Shown here in pieces: positions 6,479 to 14,476 of a stretch of DNA of 62,009 nt. The notes beneath the pieces were generated by a model. That model saw only the letters and a list, made by a program, of their open reading frames with translations, searched no databases and was not told where the DNA came from. The DNA is from Bacteroidia bacterium (GTDB lineage Bacteria; Bacteroidota; Bacteroidia; Bacteroidales; VadinHA17), in the NCBI GenBank assembly GCA_026391475.1, contig JAPLED010000079.1:1-62009 (forward strand), given 5' to 3'. Numbering within the stretch: position 1 is the stretch's first letter; each line of letters begins with the position of its first letter. The position numbers were made by a program, and so were the translations under genes.

Positions 6479-9178
6479 ATGTTGAAAGTTACAGCGGCTT
6501 TACTCTTTTTTCCGTTTTTTGTTCAATCAGCACCGGCTGGTCCGGGTGATCTGGAGGTCAGGTTGCTTAACGAAAATAGAAAAGAAATGGTTGCAGGATC
6601 TACTTCGAATGTCCTCATTATGCTCATCAATCATTCAGACACACTAAAAGAGGTTCAATTAAAACTCAACACACCAGGCAACAACTGGAGACAAATTACG
6701 GATTATTCCTCGGCACTGATAGAAAAAAATTCAAGTTTAAACAAGATCATTAGTATTCACATCCCGGAAAATACTAAAGCCGGCGACTACTCCATTGGAC
6801 TGGAGGCATTCGAAAAGCCGGGGAATCAACCCTTCGGGAAGGTTAACATCCCCATTTATGTTCAGCCCCGGTATGAAATCCGCGTTGATAAGCTAAAAGC
6901 CCCACGTTATTTGTTTTCGGGTGATACCTTGGGAGTTAAATTCCTGATCCTGAATTTATCCAATCTGGATGTTAAGGTTGCTGCCACCATAATCAATGGC
7001 AAGAAACTGGAAATCCGCTATTTCAGGATCCCCATGGATTCAGCCATTCTCACGAATGTATCGGTATCAGTCCCGAAAAACCTCAGCTATTACACGCAGC
7101 AAAATATTACTTTGACGGCTTCCATTACTGACAAACCGGAAACGGAGAATTCATGCTCCTATTCGTTTGACATTATCCCCTCCGGCAATGTTAAATTCGA
7201 TGGCTACAACCGATTGCCCGTGAAGGTTTCGGGCATACTTGCCTCTAACAACCGCAAGGAGAAAAGAGATTATGGTACAATGTTTGACATTCGGGGAGGA
7301 GGACTTATTAACGAGACGAAAAATCAGAAGCTGGAGTTTCATCTCCGGGGGCCTGATCGCGGAGGAAATCCAATCCTTGGTTTGAATGATGAATATTATC
7401 TTGCATACAGCTCTCCACATACCGTGATTTTCCTCGGGGACAATAATTACCGGTTAAGCGATCTGACAGAATCATCCAGAAGCGGCCGGGGGATTAAACT
7501 ACAGTACAACTTTGATAAGCTGTCGGTTGGTTCGTTCTTTCATTTCCCCAGATATTACCCTGGGATCAAACAGATCTTTTCCTTTTATACGGACTATAAG
7601 ATCAATCAGAAAATCCGGTTCTCAGCCGGATATCTTACTAAGTCCGATACCATAAATAAAAACGCCAGTTTGCTGACCTTTTCAGGTTTAATCAACCCGT
7701 TTCCGTGGGTGAATACAGAATTTGAACTGGCGACCGGACTACAACAGGATCAAATGACCAAAGCTTTCCGGTCCACTTTCAATATCAATTATTCTATCTT
7801 TAGTTCCCATTTCAGCTTCACCTATGCTGATCCGGGTTTTCCCGGTTATTTTTCCAACTCAAGTTACGTCTCCTCAGGAATCACGGCCAATCTGAGAAAG
7901 AAGGGAAGCTTATCCATGAACTACGATCTTAACCGCTCCAATTTAGCTTTGGACACCTTATATGCAAATGCCCCTTACAGTAAGAACATTAACGTTCTGG
8001 CCAGCTACCGGATGAGTCCGAATAATTCGGTCAGTTTTGGTGCTTACTTAATCGGTCTTGAAGACCGGGCCGCGAAACCCCTCTTCAATTATAACAAATA
8101 CGCCGGTCGGCTTTCTCTCCAAAGCAAGGTCCGGCGAATCAATCTGAATATTCAGGGAGAACTCGGCAAAGTCATAAACTTCCTTGGGGCTAAAAATGGG
8201 GACATGACGAATTATTACAATGGCTATTTTTTATTGAAATATGCGTTTAACGAATCCATTTCAGCCAGTGGGTTTGTGAATTACCAGGGCGGGCAGCAAT
8301 ACCTTATCACGGGTTTTCACCGGTTCTATTATGGAGGGTCACTTCAGGCCAGCTTGAAAAAAAAGACGTATATTTCATTCGATTACCAGAGTAACTACGA
8401 ATTGAAGGAGTATTTCCGTGAAAGGAGTCTTTTGTCTTTCCAGATGCATCATCAGTTGAATCCTAACCATGAATTTGAGCTGGGCGCAAATTACAATCTG
8501 GTCAAGAACTCATTGGACAAAAAGGAATTAAGCATACAACTTCGCTACTCTTATACTATCAATATCCCGTTATCAAAGAAAAAGGATGTCGGTAGCCTGA
8601 CCGGGAAAGTTATCAATTTGGGGTTAGAACAGGTTGAGGGCATTATCCTCAATCTGAATGGAAATATTGCGATGACTGACAAAAACGGGAATTTTGAATT
8701 TCCGATGGTTAAAATCGGAACCTATATTCTGGTGATGGATGAATCGAATGTCGGATTAAATACCATTGCCGGTGTTCCCGGTCCTTATAGGGTAACGATT
8801 GAACCTGGCCGGGAGACCCGGTTTGAGATATTATTAACATTAGCGGCACGAATCCGGGGGCGTCTGGTTATCCGGGAAGATGAAAAAAGTGGCAAGAAGG
8901 GCTATTATCCTGTAAAAGAGGAGATCGATAAACTTATCATTGAAGCATCGAATGGAACAGAAACCTTCAGGATATTAACAGGAAGGGACGGCACATTCAG
9001 CTTTGACGACCTTCGGCCCGGAAATTGGCACATAAAGATCTATCCTAATGGCATTCCGCAGGGATACCAACTGGACAGTGATCAATTCAACTTCAATCTT
9101 TCTCCGGGCAAGGAAGAGAACCTCGATGTTATCATATATAAAAAATCACGGGAGATAAAGCTCCAGAATAAGTTCTGA
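6479..9178 (+). CDS. Outer-membrane barrel with Ig-like and carboxypeptidase-regulatory-like domains (usher-like candidate)
   Basis: 899 residues starting at ATG 6479; an ATG at 6475 is out of frame. A signal peptide (1-18, LFFPFFVQSAPA) precedes two Ig/CARDB-like domains (about 20-120 and 125-235). A long segment of alternating amphipathic strands (about 240-700), rich in Tyr, Phe and Asn turns, reads as a beta-barrel. Two carboxypeptidase-regulatory-like modules follow (about 705-788 and 790-890; GSLTGKV, DKNGNFEFPMVKIGTY, DGTFSFDDLRPG). Near residues 316-341 the barrel has FLGDNNYRLSDL then SGRGIKL, reminiscent of the LGD…RG motif of fimbrial ushers. It is 30 bp after the chaperone and 17 bp before SP5. 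Usher function is a hypothesis; a generic surface porin is the alternative. Confidence 0.7.
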   Translation: MLKVTAALLFFPFFVQSAPAGPGDLEVRLLNENRKEMVAGSTSNVLIMLINHSDTLKEVQLKLNTPGNNWRQITDYSSALIEKNSSLNKIISIHIPENTKAGDYSIGLEAFEKPGNQPFGKVNIPIYVQPRYEIRVDKLKAPRYLFSGDTLGVKFLILNLSNLDVKVAATIINGKKLEIRYFRIPMDSAILTNVSVSVPKNLSYYTQQNITLTASITDKPETENSCSYSFDIIPSGNVKFDGYNRLPVKVSGILASNNRKEKRDYGTMFDIRGGGLINETKNQKLEFHLRGPDRGGNPILGLNDEYYLAYSSPHTVIFLGDNNYRLSDLTESSRSGRGIKLQYNFDKLSVGSFFHFPRYYPGIKQIFSFYTDYKINQKIRFSAGYLTKSDTINKNASLLTFSGLINPFPWVNTEFELATGLQQDQMTKAFRSTFNINYSIFSSHFSFTYADPGFPGYFSNSSYVSSGITANLRKKGSLSMNYDLNRSNLALDTLYANAPYSKNINVLASYRMSPNNSVSFGAYLIGLEDRAAKPLFNYNKYAGRLSLQSKVRRINLNIQGELGKVINFLGAKNGDMTNYYNGYFLLKYAFNESISASGFVNYQGGQQYLITGFHRFYYGGSLQASLKKKTYISFDYQSNYELKEYFRERSLLSFQMHHQLNPNHEFELGANYNLVKNSLDKKELSIQLRYSYTINIPLSKKKDVGSLTGKVINLGLEQVEGIILNLNGNIAMTDKNGNFEFPMVKIGTYILVMDESNVGLNTIAGVPGPYRVTIEPGRETRFEILLTLAARIRGRLVIREDEKSGKKGYYPVKEEIDKLIIEASNGTETFRILTGRDGTFSFDDLRPGNWHIKIYPNGIPQGYQLDSDQFNFNLSPGKEENLDVIIYKKSREIKLQNKF

Positions 9179-9195
9179 ATCCTTAGAATCTAAAA

Positions 9196-9693
9196 ATGAA
9201 CTCCAAAAAGTATTTATTAGCGTTAATTGTCATCACACTCACATCCCCGGTGGGTTGGGCACAGAATAGCATGTCTGTGTCTGACCAAAGTTCCATATCG
9301 ATTGATTTGTCAGCGATAGTAACAGCCGGGATGCATACTGAGATGGTTGTCGACAATTCGCAATGGATTAACTATTCTCTTGATGTAAATCCCGCTGAAC
9401 CTTACGCATCAATCTCAGTAGAGATAGCGTCCGGCAATATTCCAAATGGAATAGAACTCTATATGCAGGCCGGCTATCATACTGGATCAGGCCGGGGCAA
9501 AACCGGTCAGCCAACGGGAAAGATCCGGATTGACAATATGCCCAAAGTTCTGATTAATGACATCGGGACAAGCTTTACGGGCCATGGAAAACATCAAGGC
9601 CATCAGCTGATCTTGTCGATTGTGATTACCGATTTTGCCCTCCTGCAACCCGGTGAATACACCTTGTATATTCAGTACACCCTTAAACAGTAA
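9196..9693 (+). CDS. Small secreted protein SP5, pilin-like candidate
   Basis: 165 residues, signal peptide ending near GWAQ (residue 23). It is the shortest of the five related secreted proteins and closest to SP1: WINYS, SISVEIASGNIP, TGQPTGKI, and IGTSFTGHG…QGHQLI in place of IGSCYTGRG…KGHQLIYSW. It has lost the shared Cys. The C-terminal strand is YTLYIQYTLKQ. It lies inside the operon between the barrel (17 bp) and the GldM homologue (11 bp), unlike SP1-SP4 which precede the operon. In pilus operons a subunit encoded after the usher is often a tip or anchor protein; that is analogy only. Confidence 0.8.
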   Translation: MNSKKYLLALIVITLTSPVGWAQNSMSVSDQSSISIDLSAIVTAGMHTEMVVDNSQWINYSLDVNPAEPYASISVEIASGNIPNGIELYMQAGYHTGSGRGKTGQPTGKIRIDNMPKVLINDIGTSFTGHGKHQGHQLILSIVITDFALLQPGEYTLYIQYTLKQ

Positions 9694-9704
9694 CCTTTCT
9701 GACC

Positions 9705-11309
9705 ATGGCAGGACATCAAACCCCAAGGCAAAAGATGATCGGCGTAATGTACCTGGTATTAACGGCACTATTGGCATTGAACGTTTCAAAGGACGTACTT
9801 AATGCATTTTCCGTAGTGAATGACAGCATACTGCTGACCAATGAAAATTTTGCGCGGAAACTCAAGGGCACCTATACGAACTTTGAGAAAGATTACTATC
9901 TGAATCAGATTGAAGTCGGGCCATTCTGGAACAAGGCGAAAGAGGCTAAGCTATTATCAGCGCAAATGATTGAATATATTGAGAACCTGCGTGATGAACT
10001 AATCTCAAAAACCGAACGGATCCCTTTGGATTCTGCCCGAAAAATACCTCTGTTGAAGCTGCAAAAAAAGGACGATTACACGAGTCCAACCAACTTCCTG
10101 ATAGGAAGCCCAGAGGACAGATCACATGGAAGATCCGGGGAGTTAAAGAAAAAAATCATAGAATACCGGGAGAATATGCTTAATCTGATTGATCCGAAAT
10201 ATCGGGATCAAATGAAACTCGGTTTGGAAACAGAGGGTGAATATTTCGATGCTTCAGGCCAAAAGCAAGTTTGGGAAATTCACTATTTCTATGATATCCC
10301 CCTGGCTGCTGACATCCCGATCCTGAACAAGTTCATTACAGAGGTATATAATGCCGAACTGGAAGTTGTTAATGGCCTGCTCTATGAAATCAGTGCCGAC
10401 GATTTCAAGTATGACAGGATAGAAGCCAAGGTTTTACCAAAAACCAATTACCTGTTTACCGGCGACAAGTATGAAGCAGAAGTGATCGTTGCTGCCTACG
10501 ATAACAGTCAGAGTCCCAACGTTTACCTTATGCGAGGGGTAGATTCATTGCCGGTTTCACGGAAGGATCAGGCAACCCTTATCTCCAGCCGGAATGGCCG
10601 GATAAATTTAAGTTTTCCGGCTCTTTCGGCAGGGCAGGAAAAATATGCTGGCTTCGTGATTGTGCGAAACAGTTCCGGTAATGAAAACACATACCACTTC
10701 TCAAGCGAATACGTTGTAGCCCAACCATCCCTCACTGTTTCAGCCACCAACATGAATGTCCTTTATATGGGAGTGAATAATCCATTATCCTTATCTGTAT
10801 CAGGAGTTCCAGGTGAGAACATTTACCCAACTATTTCCTGTGGCACGCTGAAGCCGAATCCGGGTAAAGACGGATGGATAGCAACAGTACCGGTTGGCTG
10901 CAAGCAAGCGACAATAGAGGTTTCAATCAGGCTAAACGGGGGAATGAAACGGATGGGATCGGAAAACTTCAGAGTGAAAAAACTTCCCGATCCGATTCCA
11001 TATATTGCTAACAAAAAGGAAGGCTTTGTCAGCCGGGACATCCTTATCGCAGCCGGAAATATCATACCCAGGATGCCGGATGATTTTGAATTCGATTATT
11101 CATTCCAGATCATTTCATTCAAGATGACCATGCAAAGGGGCTTTAATGTAAATCATTATGACTCCCAAAGCAGCAAACTGACAGAAGAAATGATCAAACA
11201 GATAAGGAATACTAACCGAGGTCAGGGTATTATTTTTGAAGAGATCGTTGCTCGTGGTCCCGATGGAGCCGACCGAATCCTTTCACCACTCATCATTACC
11301 ATTAACTGA
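9705..11309 (+). CDS. gldM: Stand-alone GldM/PorM homologue
   Basis: 534 residues, close to the usual GldM length. The start MAGHQTPRQKMIGVMYLVL is the characteristic GldM N-terminus: short cytoplasmic tail with the conserved Arg (Arg8), then one transmembrane helix (about 11-30) and LNVSKDVLNAF. The rest is periplasmic and corresponds to the D1-D4 shaft of GldM. In T9SS, GldM with GldL forms the proton-driven motor that spans the periplasm and touches the outer-membrane GldK/GldN ring. Here no gldK, gldL or gldN is present; instead the gene ends an operon with a chaperone and an usher-like barrel. It is either a paralogue dedicated to this locus or a displaced T9SS gene. Confidence 0.9.
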   Translation: MAGHQTPRQKMIGVMYLVLTALLALNVSKDVLNAFSVVNDSILLTNENFARKLKGTYTNFEKDYYLNQIEVGPFWNKAKEAKLLSAQMIEYIENLRDELISKTERIPLDSARKIPLLKLQKKDDYTSPTNFLIGSPEDRSHGRSGELKKKIIEYRENMLNLIDPKYRDQMKLGLETEGEYFDASGQKQVWEIHYFYDIPLAADIPILNKFITEVYNAELEVVNGLLYEISADDFKYDRIEAKVLPKTNYLFTGDKYEAEVIVAAYDNSQSPNVYLMRGVDSLPVSRKDQATLISSRNGRINLSFPALSAGQEKYAGFVIVRNSSGNENTYHFSSEYVVAQPSLTVSATNMNVLYMGVNNPLSLSVSGVPGENIYPTISCGTLKPNPGKDGWIATVPVGCKQATIEVSIRLNGGMKRMGSENFRVKKLPDPIPYIANKKEGFVSRDILIAAGNIIPRMPDDFEFDYSFQIISFKMTMQRGFNVNHYDSQSSKLTEEMIKQIRNTNRGQGIIFEEIVARGPDGADRILSPLIITIN

Positions 11310-11356
11310 TCGGAAGTTCTAGAGTCCAAAAATATTACTCTTTGAATTAACAAAAA

Positions 11357-11387
11357 ACCTCTTGTAATATGCTCACTTACTAGAGGT
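11357..11387. repeat. Inverted repeat after the GldM operon
   Basis: ACCTCTTGTAA (11357-11367) pairs with TTACTAGAGGT (11377-11387) with one mismatch, giving a stem of about 11 bp. No T-tract follows on the plus strand. It may serve as a terminator or processing signal for the operon. Confidence 0.5.
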
Positions 11388-11401
11388 ATCTAAAATTATC
11401 T

Positions 11402-11418
11402 GCGGAGAAAGAGGGATT
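11402..11418 (-). repeat. 17-bp copy of the tRNA-Ser 3' end
   Basis: GCGGAGAAAGAGGGATT here is identical to 11568-11584 inside the tRNA-Ser gene (3' acceptor and T-arm side). The copies are direct repeats 166 bp apart. This is what an attachment-site scar or a broken second tRNA copy would leave. Confidence 0.8.
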
Positions 11419-11453
11419 ATTTTAATGATCCCTGTGGGGGTGGCTTCAAAGCT

Positions 11454-11520
11454 AAAATTACCCTTCGGGTTTGTTAATTTTCCCTTCAGCACCTCTCAAA
11501 AGCAAGCTTTCTTCGGTGCT
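11454..11520. repeat. Two further hairpins between the GldM operon and tRNA-Ser
   Basis: AAAATTA (11454-11460) can pair with TAATTTT (11475-11481) around a CCCTTCGGG core. AGCACC (11488-11493) pairs with GGTGCT (11515-11520) with an inner AAAGC-AA-GCTTT stem. No gene is visible here. Confidence 0.5.
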
Positions 11521-11524
11521 TTGG

Positions 11525-11554
11525 TAAAATAAAAAATCCCGACAAGTCGGGATT
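11525..11554 (-). terminator. Rho-independent terminator of tRNA-Ser
   Basis: AATCCCGAC (11535-11543), a 2-nt loop and GTCGGGATT (11546-11554) form a perfect 9-bp stem. Reading on the minus strand it is followed by a T-rich run (A-rich 11525-11536 on the plus strand), 12 nt after the tRNA 3' end. Confidence 0.85.
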
Positions 11555-11565
11555 AATTTAAGCTT

Positions 11566-11657
11566 TGGCGGAGAAAGAGGGATTCGAACCCCCGGACCCG
11601 TGGTTACAGATCAACGGTTTTCAAGACCGCCGCATTCGACCGCTCTGCCATTTCTCC
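11566..11657 (-). tRNA. tRNA-Ser (anticodon UGA)
   Basis: On the minus strand the gene starts GGAGAAATGGCAGAGCGG. It has a 7-bp acceptor stem (GGAGAAA/TTTCTCC), discriminator G, an encoded CCA (11566-11568) and the T-loop GGTTCGAATCC. The anticodon loop CTTGAAA gives UGA, and there is a long variable arm as in all tRNA-Ser. It is 92 nt with CCA. A terminator lies 12 nt downstream. Confidence 0.97.
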
Positions 11658-11970
11658 GCCGCAAAGATAATATTTTTTTGTTTTTTTAGAATTTTTTTGA
11701 AAAATAAAGTAAATGTCAGATAATCAGTGATATGCAATTTTTATTAACAGGATGTGAACAAAATATCTGAAAAGAGGTTCTGAAGATGAATAGTAGTGAG
11801 CAGTTGCGACATTTTGATCAAAAACTGGTTTTTGTCCAAAAATATCGCTGTTTTGACCTTAAAGTGGCACTATTTGTGGAAAAACGGAAAAATAAATTTG
11901 CACATGAATTAAAAAAAAATAAATTTGTATTTAATTATAAGATTGGTCTAACCATTAAATCTTTTACATT
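11658..11970. other. Intergenic region between tRNA-Ser and the HU gene
   Basis: 313 bases, strongly AT-rich, divergent between the tRNA and HU. It holds the HU promoter at its right end. A 62-codon frame at 11786-11974 runs through that promoter and is not a credible gene. Confidence 0.6.
11897..11927 (+). promoter_or_regulatory. Consensus promoter for the HU gene
   Basis: TTTG (11897-11900), 19 nt, then TAAATTTG (11920-11927): an exact match to the Bacteroidetes primary-sigma consensus with ideal spacing, about 44 nt before the HU ATG. It suits a highly expressed gene. Confidence 0.8.
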
Positions 11971-12240
11971 ATGACAAAAAAAGAATTAATTAATGCAATC
12001 GCCGCTGATGCAAGTCTTTCTATTAAAGATGCAGGCAAAGCTTTAAACTCATTTGTTGGAGCTTTTGGAAAAGCAATGAAAAAAGGTGAGAGAATCCAGC
12101 TTCCGGGCATGGGTACTTTCAATGTTAACAAAAGAAGTGCAAGAGTAGTTCGTAACCCACGTACTGGTGCAAAACTGAACGTTCCTGCTAAAAAAGTTGT
12201 TAAATTCAAAGCAGCTCCAGCTCTTAACAAAGGTCTTTAA
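11971..12240 (+). CDS. HU-family DNA-binding protein
   Basis: 89 residues, the normal size for HU/IHF family nucleoid proteins. It has the family pattern KKELINAIA at the N-terminus, then LPGMGTFNV, and the DNA-intercalating arm region RVVRNPRTGAKL around residues 60-71. The arm is followed by VPAKKVVKFKAAPAL. It binds and bends DNA as a dimer. A perfect promoter lies upstream and a strong terminator downstream, so it is a single-gene transcript. HU versus IHF subunit cannot be decided from this sequence alone. Confidence 0.95.
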   Translation: MTKKELINAIAADASLSIKDAGKALNSFVGAFGKAMKKGERIQLPGMGTFNVNKRSARVVRNPRTGAKLNVPAKKVVKFKAAPALNKGL

Positions 12241-12262
12241 TCTTAACAGATTGAGATTGCTT

Positions 12263-12286
12263 AGGGGTGTTTTTACACCCCTTTTT
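12263..12286 (+). terminator. Terminator of the HU gene
   Basis: AGGGGTGT (12263-12270), loop TTTT, ACACCCCT (12275-12282), then T-run: a perfect 8-bp rho-independent terminator 22 nt after the stop codon. Confidence 0.9.
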
Positions 12287-12315
12287 CCATTTCTGAGTAA
12301 TTTCTTCATATTTTC

Positions 12316-13521
12316 ATGCTTACAAACCGTCAACTCTTCCTCCGGCATCTCGGACAAACTTCATCAGAACCTATGATGGTTGAAATTGTCAGAGCTGAAG
12401 GGGTTTTTATGTACGGACCTGACGGTAAAAAATACTTTGATCTCATTTCCGGAGTATCTGTGAGTAATACCGGCCATCGCCATCCGAAAGTAGTTGAAGC
12501 AGTTAAAAATCAGGTTGATTCCTATATGCATCTGATGGTCTATGGTGAGATTATTCAAAGCCCTCAGGTGAAATATGCTGAGCGACTGGCAGAAATTCTT
12601 CCACCTGAACTGAACACCTGCTATTTTGTGAACTCCGGCAGTGAAGCAGTCGAGGGCGCTCTGAAACTTGCTAAAAGATTCACCGGCAGAAGTCGTATAA
12701 TATCGTTCAATAACTCTTATCACGGAAGCACTCACGGCGCATTGAGTATCCAGGGAAGTGAATTTTACAGGAATGCCTTCAGACCTTTGCTGCCTGATAC
12801 TTACCAGGTTGGTTTTAATGATGAAAATTCACTGGACTCAATTGACGACAAAACAGCTTGCGTAATTATCGAGCCGGTACAGGGAGAGGCCGGGGTTATC
12901 TATCCTGAAAATGGTTTCCTCGAAAAGATCAGAAGCAAATGCAACTCAACCGGCACCTTGTTGATTTTCGATGAGATACAAACAGGTTTTGGCCGTACAG
13001 GCTTTATGTTCGCAATTGACAGGTTCGAAGTTGTACCCGATATATTGCTTCTTGCAAAAGCCCTCGGAGGAGGAATGCCACTGGGTGCATTCATCTCTTC
13101 AAAAGAGATTATGTCAGCACTGGTATCAAACCCACCGTTGGGCCATATTACAACTTTCGGTGGTCATCCGGTCTGTTGTGCCGCCGGACTTGCTTCGCTT
13201 AACGTAATCATTGAAGAAAAACTTGTCGAGACCTGTAACACGAAGTCATCGCTGTTTAAAAAGGAGCTCAACCACCCTCTGATTTCAGAGGTGAGGGGGG
13301 AAGGTCTTTTACTGGCGGTTCAGCTTACAGATCCTGAATATGTTCAGTATGTTATTGCCCATGCTCCGGATTATGGCCTGATTCTTGATTATTTTCTTTT
13401 CTGCAACAATGCCTTCAGAATAGCACCGCCATTGACTATGAGTGAAGATGAGATATCCATGGCTTGCCAACAGTTGAAAAAGCTGCTTGATGTTGCAATG
13501 AATAATGCAAAGAAGAAATGA
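12316..13521 (+). CDS. Class III PLP-dependent aminotransferase
   Basis: 401 residues with the class III (acetylornithine/4-aminobutyrate type) fold. It has the glycine-rich NSGSEAVEGALKLA, Asp219 in IFDEIQTGFGRTG that contacts the pyridine nitrogen, and the Schiff-base Lys248 in LLLAKALGGGMPLGAF. TTFGGHPVCCAAG follows. The substrate cannot be fixed: acetylornithine, 4-aminobutyrate and other omega-amino acids are all handled by this family, and no biosynthetic neighbour helps. Its stop overlaps the next gene's start (ATGA), so the two are translationally coupled. Confidence 0.88.
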   Translation: MLTNRQLFLRHLGQTSSEPMMVEIVRAEGVFMYGPDGKKYFDLISGVSVSNTGHRHPKVVEAVKNQVDSYMHLMVYGEIIQSPQVKYAERLAEILPPELNTCYFVNSGSEAVEGALKLAKRFTGRSRIISFNNSYHGSTHGALSIQGSEFYRNAFRPLLPDTYQVGFNDENSLDSIDDKTACVIIEPVQGEAGVIYPENGFLEKIRSKCNSTGTLLIFDEIQTGFGRTGFMFAIDRFEVVPDILLLAKALGGGMPLGAFISSKEIMSALVSNPPLGHITTFGGHPVCCAAGLASLNVIIEEKLVETCNTKSSLFKKELNHPLISEVRGEGLLLAVQLTDPEYVQYVIAHAPDYGLILDYFLFCNNAFRIAPPLTMSEDEISMACQQLKKLLDVAMNNAKKK

Positions 13522-14345
13522 GGAATCTTTTACTATACCTTATTATAACAGTAGCAATTTCAACAAGCATAGTCAAAGGCCAGGCACCAGTAAATGATAC
13601 ACCTCAGGTACTTGAGAAACTCTACGGCAGGCTGCTCAGTAATTACAATGACATTGACCGTTTACGGATCAATGATTCGATCAGATTTATTATCGAAAGC
13701 TATGTTAAATCCGATACAGTGTTTAATCACAGGTTCAAAAACCTTCGTTACCTGGGTCAGATTACTTCTCCCGACTCTCTGCTGAAAATCGTTACATGGA
13801 ATCTGGTTCTTGGGAGTGGTCAAAGCCGGTATTTCTGCTATTTCATCAGAAAAACTGAACCGGGAAAAGAAAACAGGATTTACAGGTTAACAGCTACTTA
13901 CAGGGAGGAACTGGTAAAAACCGATACTATCTATACTGAACCGGACTGGTATGGAGCTTTGTATTATGATATTAAACCATACATAATAAATGATAAAAAA
14001 TGCTGGATATTACTGGGTATTGATTATGGTAATCCGTCTATCAGCAGGAAGATCATAGAGGTATTGAGCTTTACTCCTGATGCTTCAATAATATTTGGAA
14101 AGAAATGGTTTGCTTCAGGGGAGAAGATAAAATTCAGGGAAGTTTTTGAATATGCATCAACCGGTATGATGTCTTTAAGATTCATCTCTGACATCTCAAT
14201 CGTTTTTGATCATCTTGTTCCCTTCTCATCGGCTCTGAAAGATGACCGTCAGTACTATGGTTCTGATTATTCATTCGATGCATACAATTTTGAAAATGGA
14301 TTATGGAGATTAAAAATAAATGTTGATGCAAGAAATAAAGAATAG
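13518..14345 (+). CDS. Secreted hypothetical protein
   Basis: 275 residues with a signal peptide (LLLYLIITVAISTSIV, cleavage near VKGQ). The rest is soluble, mixed alpha/beta, with no motif I recognise. Features include DSIRFIIESYVKSDTVFNHRF and a hydrophobic WILLGIDYGNPSISRKIIEVLSF segment, described here in short pieces because no family assignment is possible. It overlaps the aminotransferase by 4 bp. Proteins of this layout are common as conserved hypotheticals in Bacteroidetes, but I cannot name one. Confidence 0.8.
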   Translation: MRNLLLYLIITVAISTSIVKGQAPVNDTPQVLEKLYGRLLSNYNDIDRLRINDSIRFIIESYVKSDTVFNHRFKNLRYLGQITSPDSLLKIVTWNLVLGSGQSRYFCYFIRKTEPGKENRIYRLTATYREELVKTDTIYTEPDWYGALYYDIKPYIINDKKCWILLGIDYGNPSISRKIIEVLSFTPDASIIFGKKWFASGEKIKFREVFEYASTGMMSLRFISDISIVFDHLVPFSSALKDDRQYYGSDYSFDAYNFENGLWRLKINVDARNKE

Positions 14346-14476
14346 GTAATACTTATCGCTTATTTCAAGCTTCCGGGATATTTCTAAAAAATGACTATTT
14401 GTCAGTCGGAAACTAACGGCACATCTTTTGAAAGTGAAGGGCAGACTATTCATGTTTAACAATAAAACTATAAGAT

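Noticed and set aside
1-11657. Whole SP-GldM locus as a defined island integrated at tRNA-Ser
   Set aside because: A tRNA-end repeat is present, but no integrase and no left boundary are seen. Kept only as a hypothesis in the tRNA finding.
11786-11974. 62-codon frame before the HU gene
   Set aside because: It contains the HU promoter (11897-11927) and is AT-biased, with no family resemblance.
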